A stretch of DNA of 64,000 bases from Thauera butanivorans NBRC 103042 (GTDB lineage: Bacteria; Pseudomonadota; Gammaproteobacteria; Burkholderiales; Rhodocyclaceae). Made by a program: the position numbers and the translations under genes. The notes beneath the pieces were generated by a model, which made no database searches, was not told where the DNA came from, and saw only the letters and a list, made by a program, of their open reading frames with translations. This document shows positions 28,640-36,556 of this stretch, one piece after another (the stretch's first letter is position 1; every line of letters begins with the position of its first letter). Where the stretch lies: assembly GCF_001591165.1 (NCBI RefSeq), contig NZ_BCUG01000024.1, positions 1 to 64,000 of the forward strand. Direction: 5' to 3'.

Positions 28640-29200
28640 ATGTCGGCACCGCACCCACTCAACCAGGCCGTGATCGCCCAGGCCCTGCATGACCTGCGCA
28701 ACGGCCAGTTGCGCCGCTGCAAGGCCATGGGCTTCGGCGAGGAGGAACTGGATGCGCTGAAGCACCCCGAACTCGTGAGCATGCTGGTGAATGCCACGGT
28801 GTCGTGGTGTTCGGTGTCGGTGAACCGGGAAGTGTTGAAGCGGCTGCTTAGCCAGGTGCACGACGTGGAGCGGGAGATCGCTACGGTGGACCGCATGCTG
28901 CGCCTGGGGGCGAGCACGGAGATGGTCAGCAAGTTCTACGGCCTCACGCATCAGGAAGTGGCGCTGCGCCGCGACATCCTCGGGCTGCCCAAGCGCAAGG
29001 GTCGGCATCCGGTGCTCGACGAGGCGCAGGACGTGGCCTTGTGGGAACGCTGGAAGGCCGGCGTCGCCGAGCGCCATGTCGCCCTGACCGACGACATGGC
29101 GATGCTGGCACTGACCATGGACCTGGCCGAGGCCATGAGCCTGCCTATGTCGGTGATCTGGTCGGCGATACGGAACTGGATCGACCAGGGGCTGGTGTAG
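28640..29200 (+). CDS. DUF2857 domain protein (BisC candidate)
   Basis: 186 residues of the DUF2857 family: LNQAVIAQALHDLRNGQLRRCKAMGFGEEELDALKHPELVSMLVN, MLRLGASTEMVSKFYGLTHQEVALRRDILGLPKRKGRHP. The second part reads like the FlhC-type HTH region. In ICEclc-like elements the protein after the ParB-like one combines with it as the FlhDC-like activator of transfer genes. GGAGG precedes the ATG. The STY4528 gene starts two bases after its stop. Confidence 0.8.
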   Translation: MSAPHPLNQAVIAQALHDLRNGQLRRCKAMGFGEEELDALKHPELVSMLVNATVSWCSVSVNREVLKRLLSQVHDVEREIATVDRMLRLGASTEMVSKFYGLTHQEVALRRDILGLPKRKGRHPVLDEAQDVALWERWKAGVAERHVALTDDMAMLALTMDLAEAMSLPMSVIWSAIRNWIDQGLV

Positions 29201-29202
29201 CC

Positions 29203-30396
29203 ATGGCCACGTCCGGCACACCACGGCGCGAAGGTCCCGTTGCGCTGTCGGCGGTGTTCGACGAGGCGCTGCGGCACCTTGGGCCGCAGGAACCGGCACA
29301 GGGCACCGCGCTGGCGATCGACGGATTCCTCTACAGCGGCAACCGCCATGAGAGCGTGCCGCGCCGACTGTTCCTCGACCGGCGCCTGACCCCGCTGGAG
29401 CGCAACGCCTGGCAGGTGTTCCGCCTGCAGCTCAACGACGACGGCGTGACCGCCTTTCCCACCTACGACCAATTGCGCCCCTACCTGGCCTCGATGCCCT
29501 GCGGGGCGCAAGCCTCGCACGAGACCGTGGCGCGCGCCCTGACGCTGCTGCGGCTGACGCGCTGGCTGAGCCTGGTGCGACGACGGCGCGACCCGAAGAC
29601 CGGCCGCATCCAAGGCAACCTCTACGTGCTGCACGACGAACCGCTGTCTCCCTTCGAGGCGATGCAACTTGATGCCGACTACCTCGGACTGGTCAGCCAG
29701 GCGCTCACGCACGCGGCGAAGGCGGTGCAGATCGTGGGCATGAACACGCTCAAGGAGATTGCCGAAGACCCGCTGCTCAGCGGCCGCACGCTGCCGACCC
29801 GCCTGCAGGTGCTGGCGCAGCGCATGGCGCTGCATGGATGGACGACGCCAGGTTATCCACAGGAGGGTGCGGACCACGAATCCGAAGAAGGCCAGGAAGC
29901 CCTTCTTCGGAATGCTGCGCGCCCGTCTTCGGAATCCGAAGCAGGGCCGAAACCCACGCCGGATAGCTCTCTTCGGATTCCGAAGGAGGACCGTACAGTA
30001 CGTAATGATCGTATAAATGAAGTACGTACAGTACCGCGCGCGAGGGCCTTGCAGAACCTGCGGCTGCCAGACCGCTTCCAGCGTTTGAAGCACGAGCAGC
30101 AGTCCGGCGCGCTGGTGGCCTTGCGGCAGGTGGACGAAGCCCAGCGGCAGGCGGTGCTGGACGAATGGGAGGCGCGCTGCTGCAACAGCTCGGTGCGCAA
30201 CCCGGCTGGCTACCTGTTCGGCATCATCCAGAAGGCGATCCGTGGGGAGTTCAAGGCCTGGGCGGGCGACAGCGCCACGGTGTCGCCTGCTTCCCGTCCA
30301 CCCGCGCCGGCACCGGCGCCATCGGCACCGCCGGTATCCCCCGAAGTGGCGCGCGCCCACCTGGCGCGGCTGCGGGCGGCCCTGCGCGACCCGTGA
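29203..30396 (+). CDS. STY4528-family ICE replication-associated protein
   Basis: 397 residues matching the STY4528 group of pathogenicity-island proteins: an N-terminal region with FLYSGNRHESVPRRLFLDRRLTPLERNAWQVFRL and a winged-helix-like part FPTYDQLRPYLASMPCGAQASHETVARALTLLRLTRWLSLVRRRRDPKTGRIQGNLY. Then come a variable hydrophilic linker (about 215-275) and the conserved VLDEWEARCCNSSVRNPAGYLFGIIQKAIRGEF. It is named as a replication protein, but its biochemical role is unproven. It is last in the alpA operon and followed by a palindromic element. Confidence 0.8.
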   Translation: MATSGTPRREGPVALSAVFDEALRHLGPQEPAQGTALAIDGFLYSGNRHESVPRRLFLDRRLTPLERNAWQVFRLQLNDDGVTAFPTYDQLRPYLASMPCGAQASHETVARALTLLRLTRWLSLVRRRRDPKTGRIQGNLYVLHDEPLSPFEAMQLDADYLGLVSQALTHAAKAVQIVGMNTLKEIAEDPLLSGRTLPTRLQVLAQRMALHGWTTPGYPQEGADHESEEGQEALLRNAARPSSESEAGPKPTPDSSLRIPKEDRTVRNDRINEVRTVPRARALQNLRLPDRFQRLKHEQQSGALVALRQVDEAQRQAVLDEWEARCCNSSVRNPAGYLFGIIQKAIRGEFKAWAGDSATVSPASRPPAPAPAPSAPPVSPEVARAHLARLRAALRDP

Positions 30397-30403
30397 CCGG
30401 CCG

Positions 30404-30424
30404 AGCTATCCCCAGGGGATAGCT
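30404..30424. repeat. ICE dyad element, copy 1
   Basis: Contains the perfect dyad GCTATCCCCAGGGGATAGC, extended by A and T on the flanks, eight bases after the STY4528 stop and about 100 bases before the relB start. The single central base makes an RNA hairpin unlikely and a protein-binding site likely. GGGACAG follows, as in copy 2. Confidence 0.8.
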
Positions 30425-30477
30425 GGGACAGGGAGCCTTCTGGCGGGCAGTCGGCCCGGGCCTGGCTCTTGCGCGAG

Positions 30478-30489
30478 TCTCAATTGAGA
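30478..30489. promoter_or_regulatory. palindromic operator upstream of relB
   Basis: TCTCAATTGAGA is a perfect 12-bp palindrome 38 bases before the antitoxin start, followed by AT-rich promoter-like sequence (ACAAAATACA). RelB-type antitoxins autoregulate through such short palindromes. Confidence 0.55.
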
Positions 30490-30527
30490 TACAAAATACA
30501 GCCTGATGCACAAACAGGAGAGCCGAG

Positions 30528-30827
30528 ATGGCCGCACAGACTTCGATGCTGCACATCCGTGTGGACGATAAGCTCAAGGCCGATGCCGCCGAGAAGCTCG
30601 CCGGGGTCGGCCTCACCGTTTCGGACGCCGTGCGCATCCTGCTGACCCGTGTGGTCAAGGAAGGCGCGCTGCCGGCTGGCCTCACGGCCGACCCGGAGGC
30701 CTACGATGCCTGGTTCCGGGCGAAGGTTCAGGAGGCGCTGGCCGACACACGGCCGCCGGTGCCGCACCAGCAGGTCATGGACGAGGCGCAGGCCCTGATC
30801 GACAGGAAGCGGCGTGCGCGTACTTGA
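30528..30827 (+). CDS. RelB/DinJ-family antitoxin
   Basis: 99 residues with the ribbon-helix-helix pattern TSMLHIRVDDKLKADAAEKLAGVGLTVSDAVRILLTRVV typical of RelB/DinJ antitoxins, then an extended, partly disordered toxin-binding tail. It overlaps the toxin gene by 14 bases, the usual arrangement. A palindrome upstream suggests autoregulation. Its presence would stabilise the ICE in the host. Confidence 0.85.
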   Translation: MAAQTSMLHIRVDDKLKADAAEKLAGVGLTVSDAVRILLTRVVKEGALPAGLTADPEAYDAWFRAKVQEALADTRPPVPHQQVMDEAQALIDRKRRART

Positions 30828-31101
30828 GTGGCGGCAAGCTGCCCGCGCCGACCTGCTGGCGATTGTTGACTACATCTCGGACGACAACCCCGACGCCGCA
30901 CAGCGCTTGAAGGACGATATCGAGGCCAAGGCGGCGAAGCTGCCGGAGCGCCCGAAGCTCTACCGGCCTGGCCGCGTGGCCGGCACGCGGGAAATGGTCG
31001 TGCGTGCGAACTACGTGGTGGTCTACATGGAGGACACCCGCGCGGTGTCCATCCTGCGCGTGTTGCACGCCGCGCAGCAGTGGCCGCCGGCACGGGAGTG
31101 A
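30814..31101 (+). CDS. RelE/ParE-family toxin
   Basis: 95 residues: MRVLEWRQAARADLLAIVDYISDDNPDAAQRLKDDIEAKAAKLPERPKLYRPGRVAGTREMVV, then YVVVYMEDTRAVSILRVLHAAQQWP, the standard RelE/ParE fold. The spaced Arg-rich region and C-terminal VLHAAQQWP match ParE/RelE sequences. The start is GTG 30814 inside the antitoxin gene. Whether it is a ribosome-dependent ribonuclease or a gyrase poison cannot be decided. Confidence 0.85.
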   Translation: MRVLEWRQAARADLLAIVDYISDDNPDAAQRLKDDIEAKAAKLPERPKLYRPGRVAGTREMVVRANYVVVYMEDTRAVSILRVLHAAQQWPPARE

Positions 31102-31129
31102 AGGCGGTTTTCCTTACTGGAGATTCACC

Positions 31130-31321
31130 ATGAATGCCAAGGAGCCTGACGCAGCCAAACTCAAGGCGCTGCAGGAAGCAGCTTGCATGGGCTGGGCCGA
31201 CATCGCCGTCGGCCGCCATGCCGATGTCGCCGACGGCCAACTCGAAGGTTTCATTGCACAGTTGGGACAGCAGGCGGCGCTTGCCGTCGCTACTCGCCGC
31301 GAGGCTATCCCCAGGGGATAG
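31130..31321 (+). CDS. small hypothetical protein after toxin-antitoxin pair
   Basis: 63 residues, MNAKEPDAAKLKALQEAACM..., predicted mostly helical, with GGAGATTCACC before the ATG. It lies 28 bases after the toxin gene and could be a third component of that operon. Its TAG stop codon is formed inside the second dyad element. No family recognised. Confidence 0.55.
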   Translation: MNAKEPDAAKLKALQEAACMGWADIAVGRHADVADGQLEGFIAQLGQQAALAVATRREAIPRG

Positions 31322-31322
31322 C
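31304..31322. repeat. ICE dyad element, copy 2
   Basis: Identical 19-bp dyad GCTATCCCCAGGGGATAGC. Downstream it continues TGGGACAG as in copy 1. It lies about 120 bases before the TIGR03761-DUF3158-ssb operon and overlaps the end of the small hypothetical gene. Confidence 0.8.
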
Positions 31323-31444
31323 TGGGACAGCCAGCCTTCCCGCCACGGACCAACCGGGCGCAAGCCGATTGCGGTTTGTTGACTGACGGTCTTCCGGTCG
31401 GTGCCGATGCTGGCGACTCGTTCCCTTACCGCGAGTCGTCACCC

Positions 31445-32221
31445 ATGGCCTATGAACCCATGCAATTGAATCTCGGGTCGCTGCGCAGCGCGATGTCGCT
31501 GACGCTGCACACGCACCACGCCTCCCGCATCTGGCATGGCCGCGCACCGTCAGAAGGACGCGCCGGCATCATCGGCCTCAACGGCTTCATCAGCGCGATG
31601 AACAAGATGAAGCGCGGCGCCGAGCAGGACGATCCGTACTCCGATTTCTGGATGCTGCGTATCGAAGACAAGCTGGAGCAGACCAAGAGCACGCTGCAGA
31701 CCCTGCGCGAACAGGTGGATCAGGCCTTGGCCGACGTGCCACCGGCGCTGTCTCTGGGCGAGAACATGAACGTGCAGCCGGTGAAGCTGCCGCTGTTCGT
31801 GAATGCCCAACTCGGCTTCATGGCGGTGTATTTGCTGGCCGACTACGACGACCTGGCACGCAAACTCATCCTGGCGCACCACACGGCGCTGATCGACCGC
31901 AGCACCTTAGAGCGCTGGCTCAATGACGGCGCGCACGCGCTGCGCAGCCTGTTCTCGCTGGCCCAGCAGTACCGCTACTCGGGCACGACGCGCGACGACT
32001 TCGCGGCGAAGAACGCCGCAGCGCGAGCGGCGCTGGAGAAGTTCGGCGAGTTGCCGCAGGACGTGCTGGAAGGCACGCGCCGCTCGCGCTTCGCGCCACC
32101 CATCGCACGGCGGGCGAACCGGCCCGGTGCGCCGGCTGCGGCGCCTGCCGCCGATGCGGTGAAGCTGGCACCGAAAGATGGCGCAGCCGATGGGGCACCA
32201 GACGAGGATGCCACGACATGA
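31445..32221 (+). CDS. TIGR03761 family ICE protein
   Basis: 258 residues from the ATG at 31445 (upstream TTG 31376 is an alternative). LNLGSLRSAMSLTLHTHHASRIWHGRAPSEGRAGIIGLNGF is the family signature (PFL_4669 type). The C terminus is Ala/Pro-rich. In ICEclc the homologous gene heads the inrR-ssb operon. Function unknown. Its stop codon overlaps the next start (ATGA). Confidence 0.8.
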   Translation: MAYEPMQLNLGSLRSAMSLTLHTHHASRIWHGRAPSEGRAGIIGLNGFISAMNKMKRGAEQDDPYSDFWMLRIEDKLEQTKSTLQTLREQVDQALADVPPALSLGENMNVQPVKLPLFVNAQLGFMAVYLLADYDDLARKLILAHHTALIDRSTLERWLNDGAHALRSLFSLAQQYRYSGTTRDDFAAKNAAARAALEKFGELPQDVLEGTRRSRFAPPIARRANRPGAPAAAPAADAVKLAPKDGAADGAPDEDATT

Positions 32222-32757
32222 CGGCATTGACCCCTTCCGCGCGCTTCGTTCCGCTGGAACAGACGGACTTCCAGCGGCTGGAACACGCAGGCTACCTAAA
32301 AGGCCTTTTACAGCCTTTTAAGGGTAAGGGGAGTCTGGAGACCTGGGCCAGTCAGTGCGCAGCGCTGCGCGACGACGTGATTGGCCTGGCGCAGCGGCGC
32401 GTGCTGCCCCAGGCGCGCGCCTACCCCTTCAGCCTGCTCCACGTGCAACTGGCCCAGCAGGCCACTGGCGCAGGGACGACCTTCCTGCGCTGGCGCAACC
32501 TCGACCGTTCCTCCATGGGCGTGGCGTTGTGGGAGGCCCTGCTGGCCAACCCCGCGACGCCGGCCTCGCTGATCGACGAGCTGTACGTGATCGAACTGCA
32601 GCGCATCGTGCTGAACATGCAGATCAGCCTGACCCACAGCATCGCTCGCCAAGCCCTGGAATGCGCCAACAAGGCCGCGCAGGCCGAAGCGGCTTACCTG
32701 CGGCGCGTCCACGGGCATACCGCGTCCGTTCCACCCACCACCAAGGAGTCACCATGA
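32218..32757 (+). CDS. DUF3158 family protein (InrR-position gene)
   Basis: 179 residues (about 20 kDa) of the DUF3158 family: FVPLEQTDFQRLEHAGYLKGLLQPFKGKGSLETWASQC and LLHVQLAQQATGAGTTFLRWRN. In ICEclc the gene between the TIGR03761-type gene and ssb is inrR, needed for full integrase expression; size and place agree, but identity was not tested. It overlaps both neighbours by four bases, so the three genes are translationally coupled. Confidence 0.75.
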   Translation: MTALTPSARFVPLEQTDFQRLEHAGYLKGLLQPFKGKGSLETWASQCAALRDDVIGLAQRRVLPQARAYPFSLLHVQLAQQATGAGTTFLRWRNLDRSSMGVALWEALLANPATPASLIDELYVIELQRIVLNMQISLTHSIARQALECANKAAQAEAAYLRRVHGHTASVPPTTKESP

Positions 32758-33137
32758 GCACGCACTTCGTCGGCGAGGGCAACATCGGTTCTGCGCCGGA
32801 CTACCGCGAATTTCCGAACGGCAACGACGAGCCACGCCGGCTGCTTCGCCTGAACGTCTACTTCGACAACCCGATCCCGAAGAAGGACGGCGAGTACGAA
32901 GATCGCGGCGGCTTCTGGGCGCCCGTGGAGCTGTGGCACCGCGACGCCGAGCACTGGAAGACGCTGTACCAGAAAGGCATGCGGGTGCTGGTCGAGGGCC
33001 GCACCGTGCGCGACGAATGGGAGGACGCCGACGAGAACGAGCGCGTGACGTTCAAGGTCGAGGCGCGGCGCGTGGGCATCCTGCCGTACCGCATCGAGTC
33101 GGTGGCGCTGAGCGCCAAGCCCGCCGGCGGACAGTAA
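32754..33137 (+). CDS. ssb: ICE-encoded single-stranded DNA-binding protein
   Basis: 127 residues with an OB-fold pattern: MSTHFVGEGNIGSAPDYREF, RRLLRLNVYFDN, GGFWAPVELWHRDAEHWKTLYQKGMRVLVEGR, and FKVEARRVGILPYRIESV. It lacks the acidic C-terminal tail (DDDIPF) of chromosomal SSB, as is common in ICE versions. It protects single-stranded ICE DNA during transfer. AAGGAG precedes the ATG, which overlaps the end of the DUF3158 gene. Confidence 0.85.
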   Translation: MSTHFVGEGNIGSAPDYREFPNGNDEPRRLLRLNVYFDNPIPKKDGEYEDRGGFWAPVELWHRDAEHWKTLYQKGMRVLVEGRTVRDEWEDADENERVTFKVEARRVGILPYRIESVALSAKPAGGQ

Positions 33138-33202
33138 TTCGCCCATCGCCGTTCCCCCGAGGGCGGCTGTAGCAACCGTCATACGCCCGCGATGCACCAG
33201 CG

Positions 33203-33223
33203 AGCTATCCCCAGGGGATAGCT
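33203..33223. repeat. ICE dyad element, copy 3
   Basis: Third copy of GCTATCCCCAGGGGATAGC, flanked by A and T as in copy 1, in the 293-base gap between ssb and topB and 207 bases before the topB start. The rest of the gap shows no gene. Confidence 0.8.
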
Positions 33224-33430
33224 CCAAGGTCGTCCACAGAGTTCCAGCCGCCCTCCAGAAACGACGCTCTTGCTGTGCCAGCTCCTGCGGTCTATGCGCA
33301 CCGCTGCGGCAACCGAACGCCTGCCGATCACAAAGCGGTGTCTGCATCAATCGGCTTCCTTGCTGCCGGCATCTCCTGGCCCGCCAAGCTGACGCCCATC
33401 CGATGAACCGCACATTTCCAAGGAGGCTTC

Positions 33431-35473
33431 ATGCGCGTGTTCCTGTGCGAGAAGCCGTCCCAGGGCAAGGACATCGCCCGTGTGCTGGGTGCCGGTCAAC
33501 ACGGCAACGGCTGCTACAGCGGCGCGGGTGTCGTCGTGACCTGGTGCATCGGTCATCTGGTGGAGGCGGTTCCTCCCGAAGGCTACGGCGAGCAATACAA
33601 GCGCTGGGCCATCGAGCAACTGCCCATTGTTCCTGAGCGTTGGCGTGTCGAGCCCAAGGCGGCGACCGCAGCGCAATTCAAGGTCGTGCAGCAGCTCGTC
33701 GCCAAGGCGGGCGAGCTGGTGATTGCGACCGACGCCGACCGCGAGGGCGAGATGATCGCCCGCGAGATCATCGAGCTATGCGGCTACCGCGGGCCGATTC
33801 AGCGTCTGTGGCTGTCGGCGCTCAACGATGCGTCGATCCGCAAGGCACTGGGCGCGCTCAAGCCCTCGGCGGAGACGCTGCCGCTGTATTTCTCCGCACT
33901 CGCCCGATCGCGCGCCGACTGGCTGATCGGAATGAACCTGAGCCGCTTGTTCACACTGCTGGGGCGCCAGGCCGGCTACAACGGCGTGCTGTCGGTGGGG
34001 CGCGTGCAGACGCCGACGCTCAAGCTGGTCGTGGACCGTGATCGCGAGATCGCGCGCTTCGTCTCGGTGCCGTTCTGGGCCATCGAGGTCGCACTGTCGC
34101 ATGCAGGCCAGACCTTTGTCGCAAGCTGGACACCGCCGCAGGGTAGCACCGACGAAGCCGGCCGTTGCCTGCAGCAGCCGGTGGCGCAGCAGGCCGCCGA
34201 ACGCCTGCGCGCGGCCGGCACCGCCCAGGTGCTGTCGGTGGAGACCGAGCGCGTGCGCGAAGGCCCGCCGCTGCCGTTCGACCTCGGCACCTTGCAGGAA
34301 GTGTGTTCCAAGCAGTTGGGCCTCGACGTGCAGGAGACGCTGGACATTGCCCAGGCGCTGTACGAGACGCACAAGGCGACGACGTATCCGCGCTCGGATT
34401 CGGGCTACCTGCCCGAGAGCATGCTGGCCGAGGTGCCGGCCGTGCTCGACAGCCTGGTCAAGACCGATCCCAGCCTGCGGCCGTTGATCGACCGCCTGGA
34501 CCGCCAGCAGCGTTCGCGAGCGTGGAACGACGGCAAGGTCACGGCGCATCACGGCATCATCCCCACGCTGGAGCCGGCCAATCTCTCGGCGATGAGCGAC
34601 AAGGAGTTGGCCGTCTACCGGCTGATCCGCGCCCACTACCTCGCGCAGTTCCTGCCGCATCACGAGTTTGACCGGACGGTGGCGCAGCTCACGTGCGGCG
34701 GGCAGTCGCTGGTGGCGGTCGGCAAGCAGATCGCGACGGCCGGATGGCGCCAGGTGCTGGCGGCGCCGGCCCTTGACGACACGGACGGAGAGGATGCACG
34801 GTGCGGCCAAGTATTGCCAGCGTTGAAGGCTGGCGATGCCTGTCAAGTCGGTCAGGTCGAGCTGAAGGCATTGAAGACGCTGCCGCCCAAGCCCTACACG
34901 CAGGGCGAGCTGGTCAAGGCCATGAAGGGCGTCGCCAAGCTCGTGACCGACCCGCGCCTGAAGCAGAAGCTGAAGGACACCACGGGCATCGGCACCGAGG
35001 CGACGCGCGCCAACATCATCAGCGGGTTGCTGGCCCGCGGCTATCTCTTAAAGAAAGGCCGTGCCATCCGTGCATCGGATGCGGCCTTCACGTTGATCGA
35101 CGCGGTGCCGGCAGCCATTGCCGACCCGGGCACGACGGCGGTGTGGGAGCAGGCACTGGACATGATAGAGGCCGGCCAGATGACGCTGGACACCTTCATT
35201 GCCAAGCAATCGAGCTGGGTCGCCCAACTCGTGCAGCAGTACCGCGGCGCAACGCTCGCCATCAAGCTGCCGCCCGCGGCGAACTGCCCGCAATGCGGCG
35301 CCCCGATGCGCCAGCGTAGCGGTAAGAGCGGCACGTTCTGGTCGTGCAGCCGCTACCCGGACTGCAAAGGCACGCAGCCGGTCGAAGACGCCGCGGCAGG
35401 CAAGCACGGCCCGTCCAACCGTACTTCCGGCCGCACATCCGGCCCACCGCGTCGGCGCCCCAAGGCGAACTGA
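33431..35473 (+). CDS. topB: DNA topoisomerase III
   Basis: 680-residue type IA topoisomerase. N-terminal TOPRIM with MRVFLCEKPSQGKDIARVLG and IATDADREGEMIAREI, the conserved SVGRVQTPTLKLVVDRD, the active-site region ATTYPRSDSGYLP with the catalytic Tyr, and a C-terminal zinc ribbon CPQCGAPM...FWSCSRYPDC. It relaxes and decatenates single-stranded-containing DNA during ICE replication and transfer. AAGGAGG precedes the ATG. The chromosomal enzyme is of similar size; this copy belongs to the ICE backbone. Confidence 0.92.
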   Translation: MRVFLCEKPSQGKDIARVLGAGQHGNGCYSGAGVVVTWCIGHLVEAVPPEGYGEQYKRWAIEQLPIVPERWRVEPKAATAAQFKVVQQLVAKAGELVIATDADREGEMIAREIIELCGYRGPIQRLWLSALNDASIRKALGALKPSAETLPLYFSALARSRADWLIGMNLSRLFTLLGRQAGYNGVLSVGRVQTPTLKLVVDRDREIARFVSVPFWAIEVALSHAGQTFVASWTPPQGSTDEAGRCLQQPVAQQAAERLRAAGTAQVLSVETERVREGPPLPFDLGTLQEVCSKQLGLDVQETLDIAQALYETHKATTYPRSDSGYLPESMLAEVPAVLDSLVKTDPSLRPLIDRLDRQQRSRAWNDGKVTAHHGIIPTLEPANLSAMSDKELAVYRLIRAHYLAQFLPHHEFDRTVAQLTCGGQSLVAVGKQIATAGWRQVLAAPALDDTDGEDARCGQVLPALKAGDACQVGQVELKALKTLPPKPYTQGELVKAMKGVAKLVTDPRLKQKLKDTTGIGTEATRANIISGLLARGYLLKKGRAIRASDAAFTLIDAVPAAIADPGTTAVWEQALDMIEAGQMTLDTFIAKQSSWVAQLVQQYRGATLAIKLPPAANCPQCGAPMRQRSGKSGTFWSCSRYPDCKGTQPVEDAAAGKHGPSNRTSGRTSGPPRRRPKAN

Positions 35474-35683
35474 CACCCACGTCTCCCTCTGCCACGCTGG
35501 CTGCTGCCGACGGCGGGGCAAACCTCCCGCGCCCCGCGGGACTCCCCAGCGCGCGTTCCCTTCTGCAACGGTGTGCGCGTCCTGCACAGGCCAATCACGG
35601 CTTGCAGGGCGAGAAGGTCATTGCTCCGTCGAATCGCGCTCGCCGCGGTTCCGTTGATCGAGGTGTTTCCGTCCATCCACGAG

Positions 35684-35732
35684 CGGTCTCCTGACGCCTT
35701 GGCCCGCAAGGCTGCGAGGTGCCAGGAGACCG
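35684..35732 (+). other. nested inverted repeat, possible structured RNA
   Basis: Outer arms of 10 perfect base pairs enclose 29 bases that hold a 6-bp stem (GCCTTG, 5-base loop GCCCG, CAAGGC). No T-run follows, so a factor-independent terminator is unlikely. Confidence 0.5.
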
Positions 35733-36070
35733 CTTGCGGTCGACGGTATTCGGTGCCGGTGCCCGCCGGCGGAACAACGGGTTCCCTTTGTGTGTGGATA
35801 CACGCCAGAGGATGCCGGCCCCAGCCACGAAACGGGCCGGGTGAGATTGCTGACGCAGCGAATGGCTTTGACGACGGCCTGGCCTGCTTGCAGCCCACAG
35901 GTGGATTGATTCCTCTCCAGCCGAAGCCTTGCGGGGCTTCGGCGCCTTTGTCGTGGGCGGAAGGATCGTGTACTGCTGCTGCCGGCAGTGCTCGGGCCAA
36001 ACCGGACGGCGCGCGGTTCCGTTTGATCGGCGACGGCGCGGTGCCGCGCTTGCATCCTTCCCGCGTGTGT

Positions 36071-36163
36071 CGCTGACGGTCGTCAGCACCATGCCCTGGC
36101 AGCCTCGGTCCTCAAGGCTGCAACGCGGTTCGCCGCGTTGACCGATCCAGTCCGCTTCGCACC
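36071..36163 (+). repeat. three-hairpin leader, copy A
   Basis: Three consecutive stems: GCTGAC/GTCAGC with loop GGTC, GCAGCC/GGCTGC with an 11-base loop, and CAACGCGG/CCGCGTTG closed by a TTCG tetraloop at 36121-36140. A diverged copy with the same stems lies at 38764-38853. This copy precedes the small gene at 36280. Confidence 0.6.
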
Positions 36164-36279
36164 GCCCCCGCGGACGCGCGTCGCCACGACGCCGGTGTTT
36201 TCGATGCTCAACCCTTCGGGACGTATCCGCTCCCGACTGGGCGTGGTGCTCCCGGTCTTCAACCACCAGGAGAAACCCC

Positions 36280-36531
36280 ATGTCCCTTGCGTTCGCATCG
36301 GCACCTTTGAGTGCTGAACATGCCCGCGCCGAATCCATCGGCTACCAGGCCCTGGCCTATGTCGGCAAGCGCCTGCCCCTGCAGGTGCTGTGCAGCGCAG
36401 CCGGCCACTACATCGGCACCGCCGATGCGGACGGTCCCGTCTCGCGCGAGTCGGTCAGCTACTTCCGCTCGCACCACGCTGCCGAGCACGCCCTGCTAAC
36501 GGGGCGCTGGCAGCAGCGCCTCAACCCGTGA
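36280..36531 (+). CDS. small hypothetical ICE protein
   Basis: 83 residues, MSLAFASAPLSAEHARAESIGYQALAYVGKRLPLQVLCSAAGHYIGTADADGPVSRESVSYF..., with a strong GGAGAAACCCC before the ATG. No named domain. Genes of this size and place are common in PFGI-1/ICEclc-type backbones. The translation is regular in composition and in series with other well-spaced ICE genes, so it is probably real. Confidence 0.65.
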   Translation: MSLAFASAPLSAEHARAESIGYQALAYVGKRLPLQVLCSAAGHYIGTADADGPVSRESVSYFRSHHAAEHALLTGRWQQRLNP

Positions 36532-36556
36532 TGTCCAACCACCAGGAGCCCCTGTC

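Larger units (their letters stand above)
35474..36279. other. 806-base non-coding, structure-rich stretch
   Basis: No convincing gene on either strand. The most marked elements are a 10-bp inverted repeat CGGTCTCCTG/CAGGAGACCG (35684-35693, 35723-35732) with an inner stem GCCTTG/CAAGGC in its loop, a strong hairpin CCGAAGCC/GGCTTCGG (35921-35942), and the three-hairpin leader at 36071-36163. This is likely a long 5' leader or untranslated RNA of the ICE. Confidence 0.6.

Noticed and set aside
30404-33223. The three 19-bp dyads as Rho-independent terminators
   Set aside because: The dyad has a one-base centre and no T-run, so it cannot fold well as an RNA hairpin; an operator role is more likely.
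30404-33223. CRISPR array made of the repeated dyads
   Set aside because: Only three copies at irregular distances of 0.9 and 1.9 kb, with genes between and no cas genes.
35353-36000. Minus-strand open frame in the gap after topB
   Set aside because: No recognisable domain, no ribosome binding site, and it overlaps the topB end; the gap looks non-coding and structure-rich.
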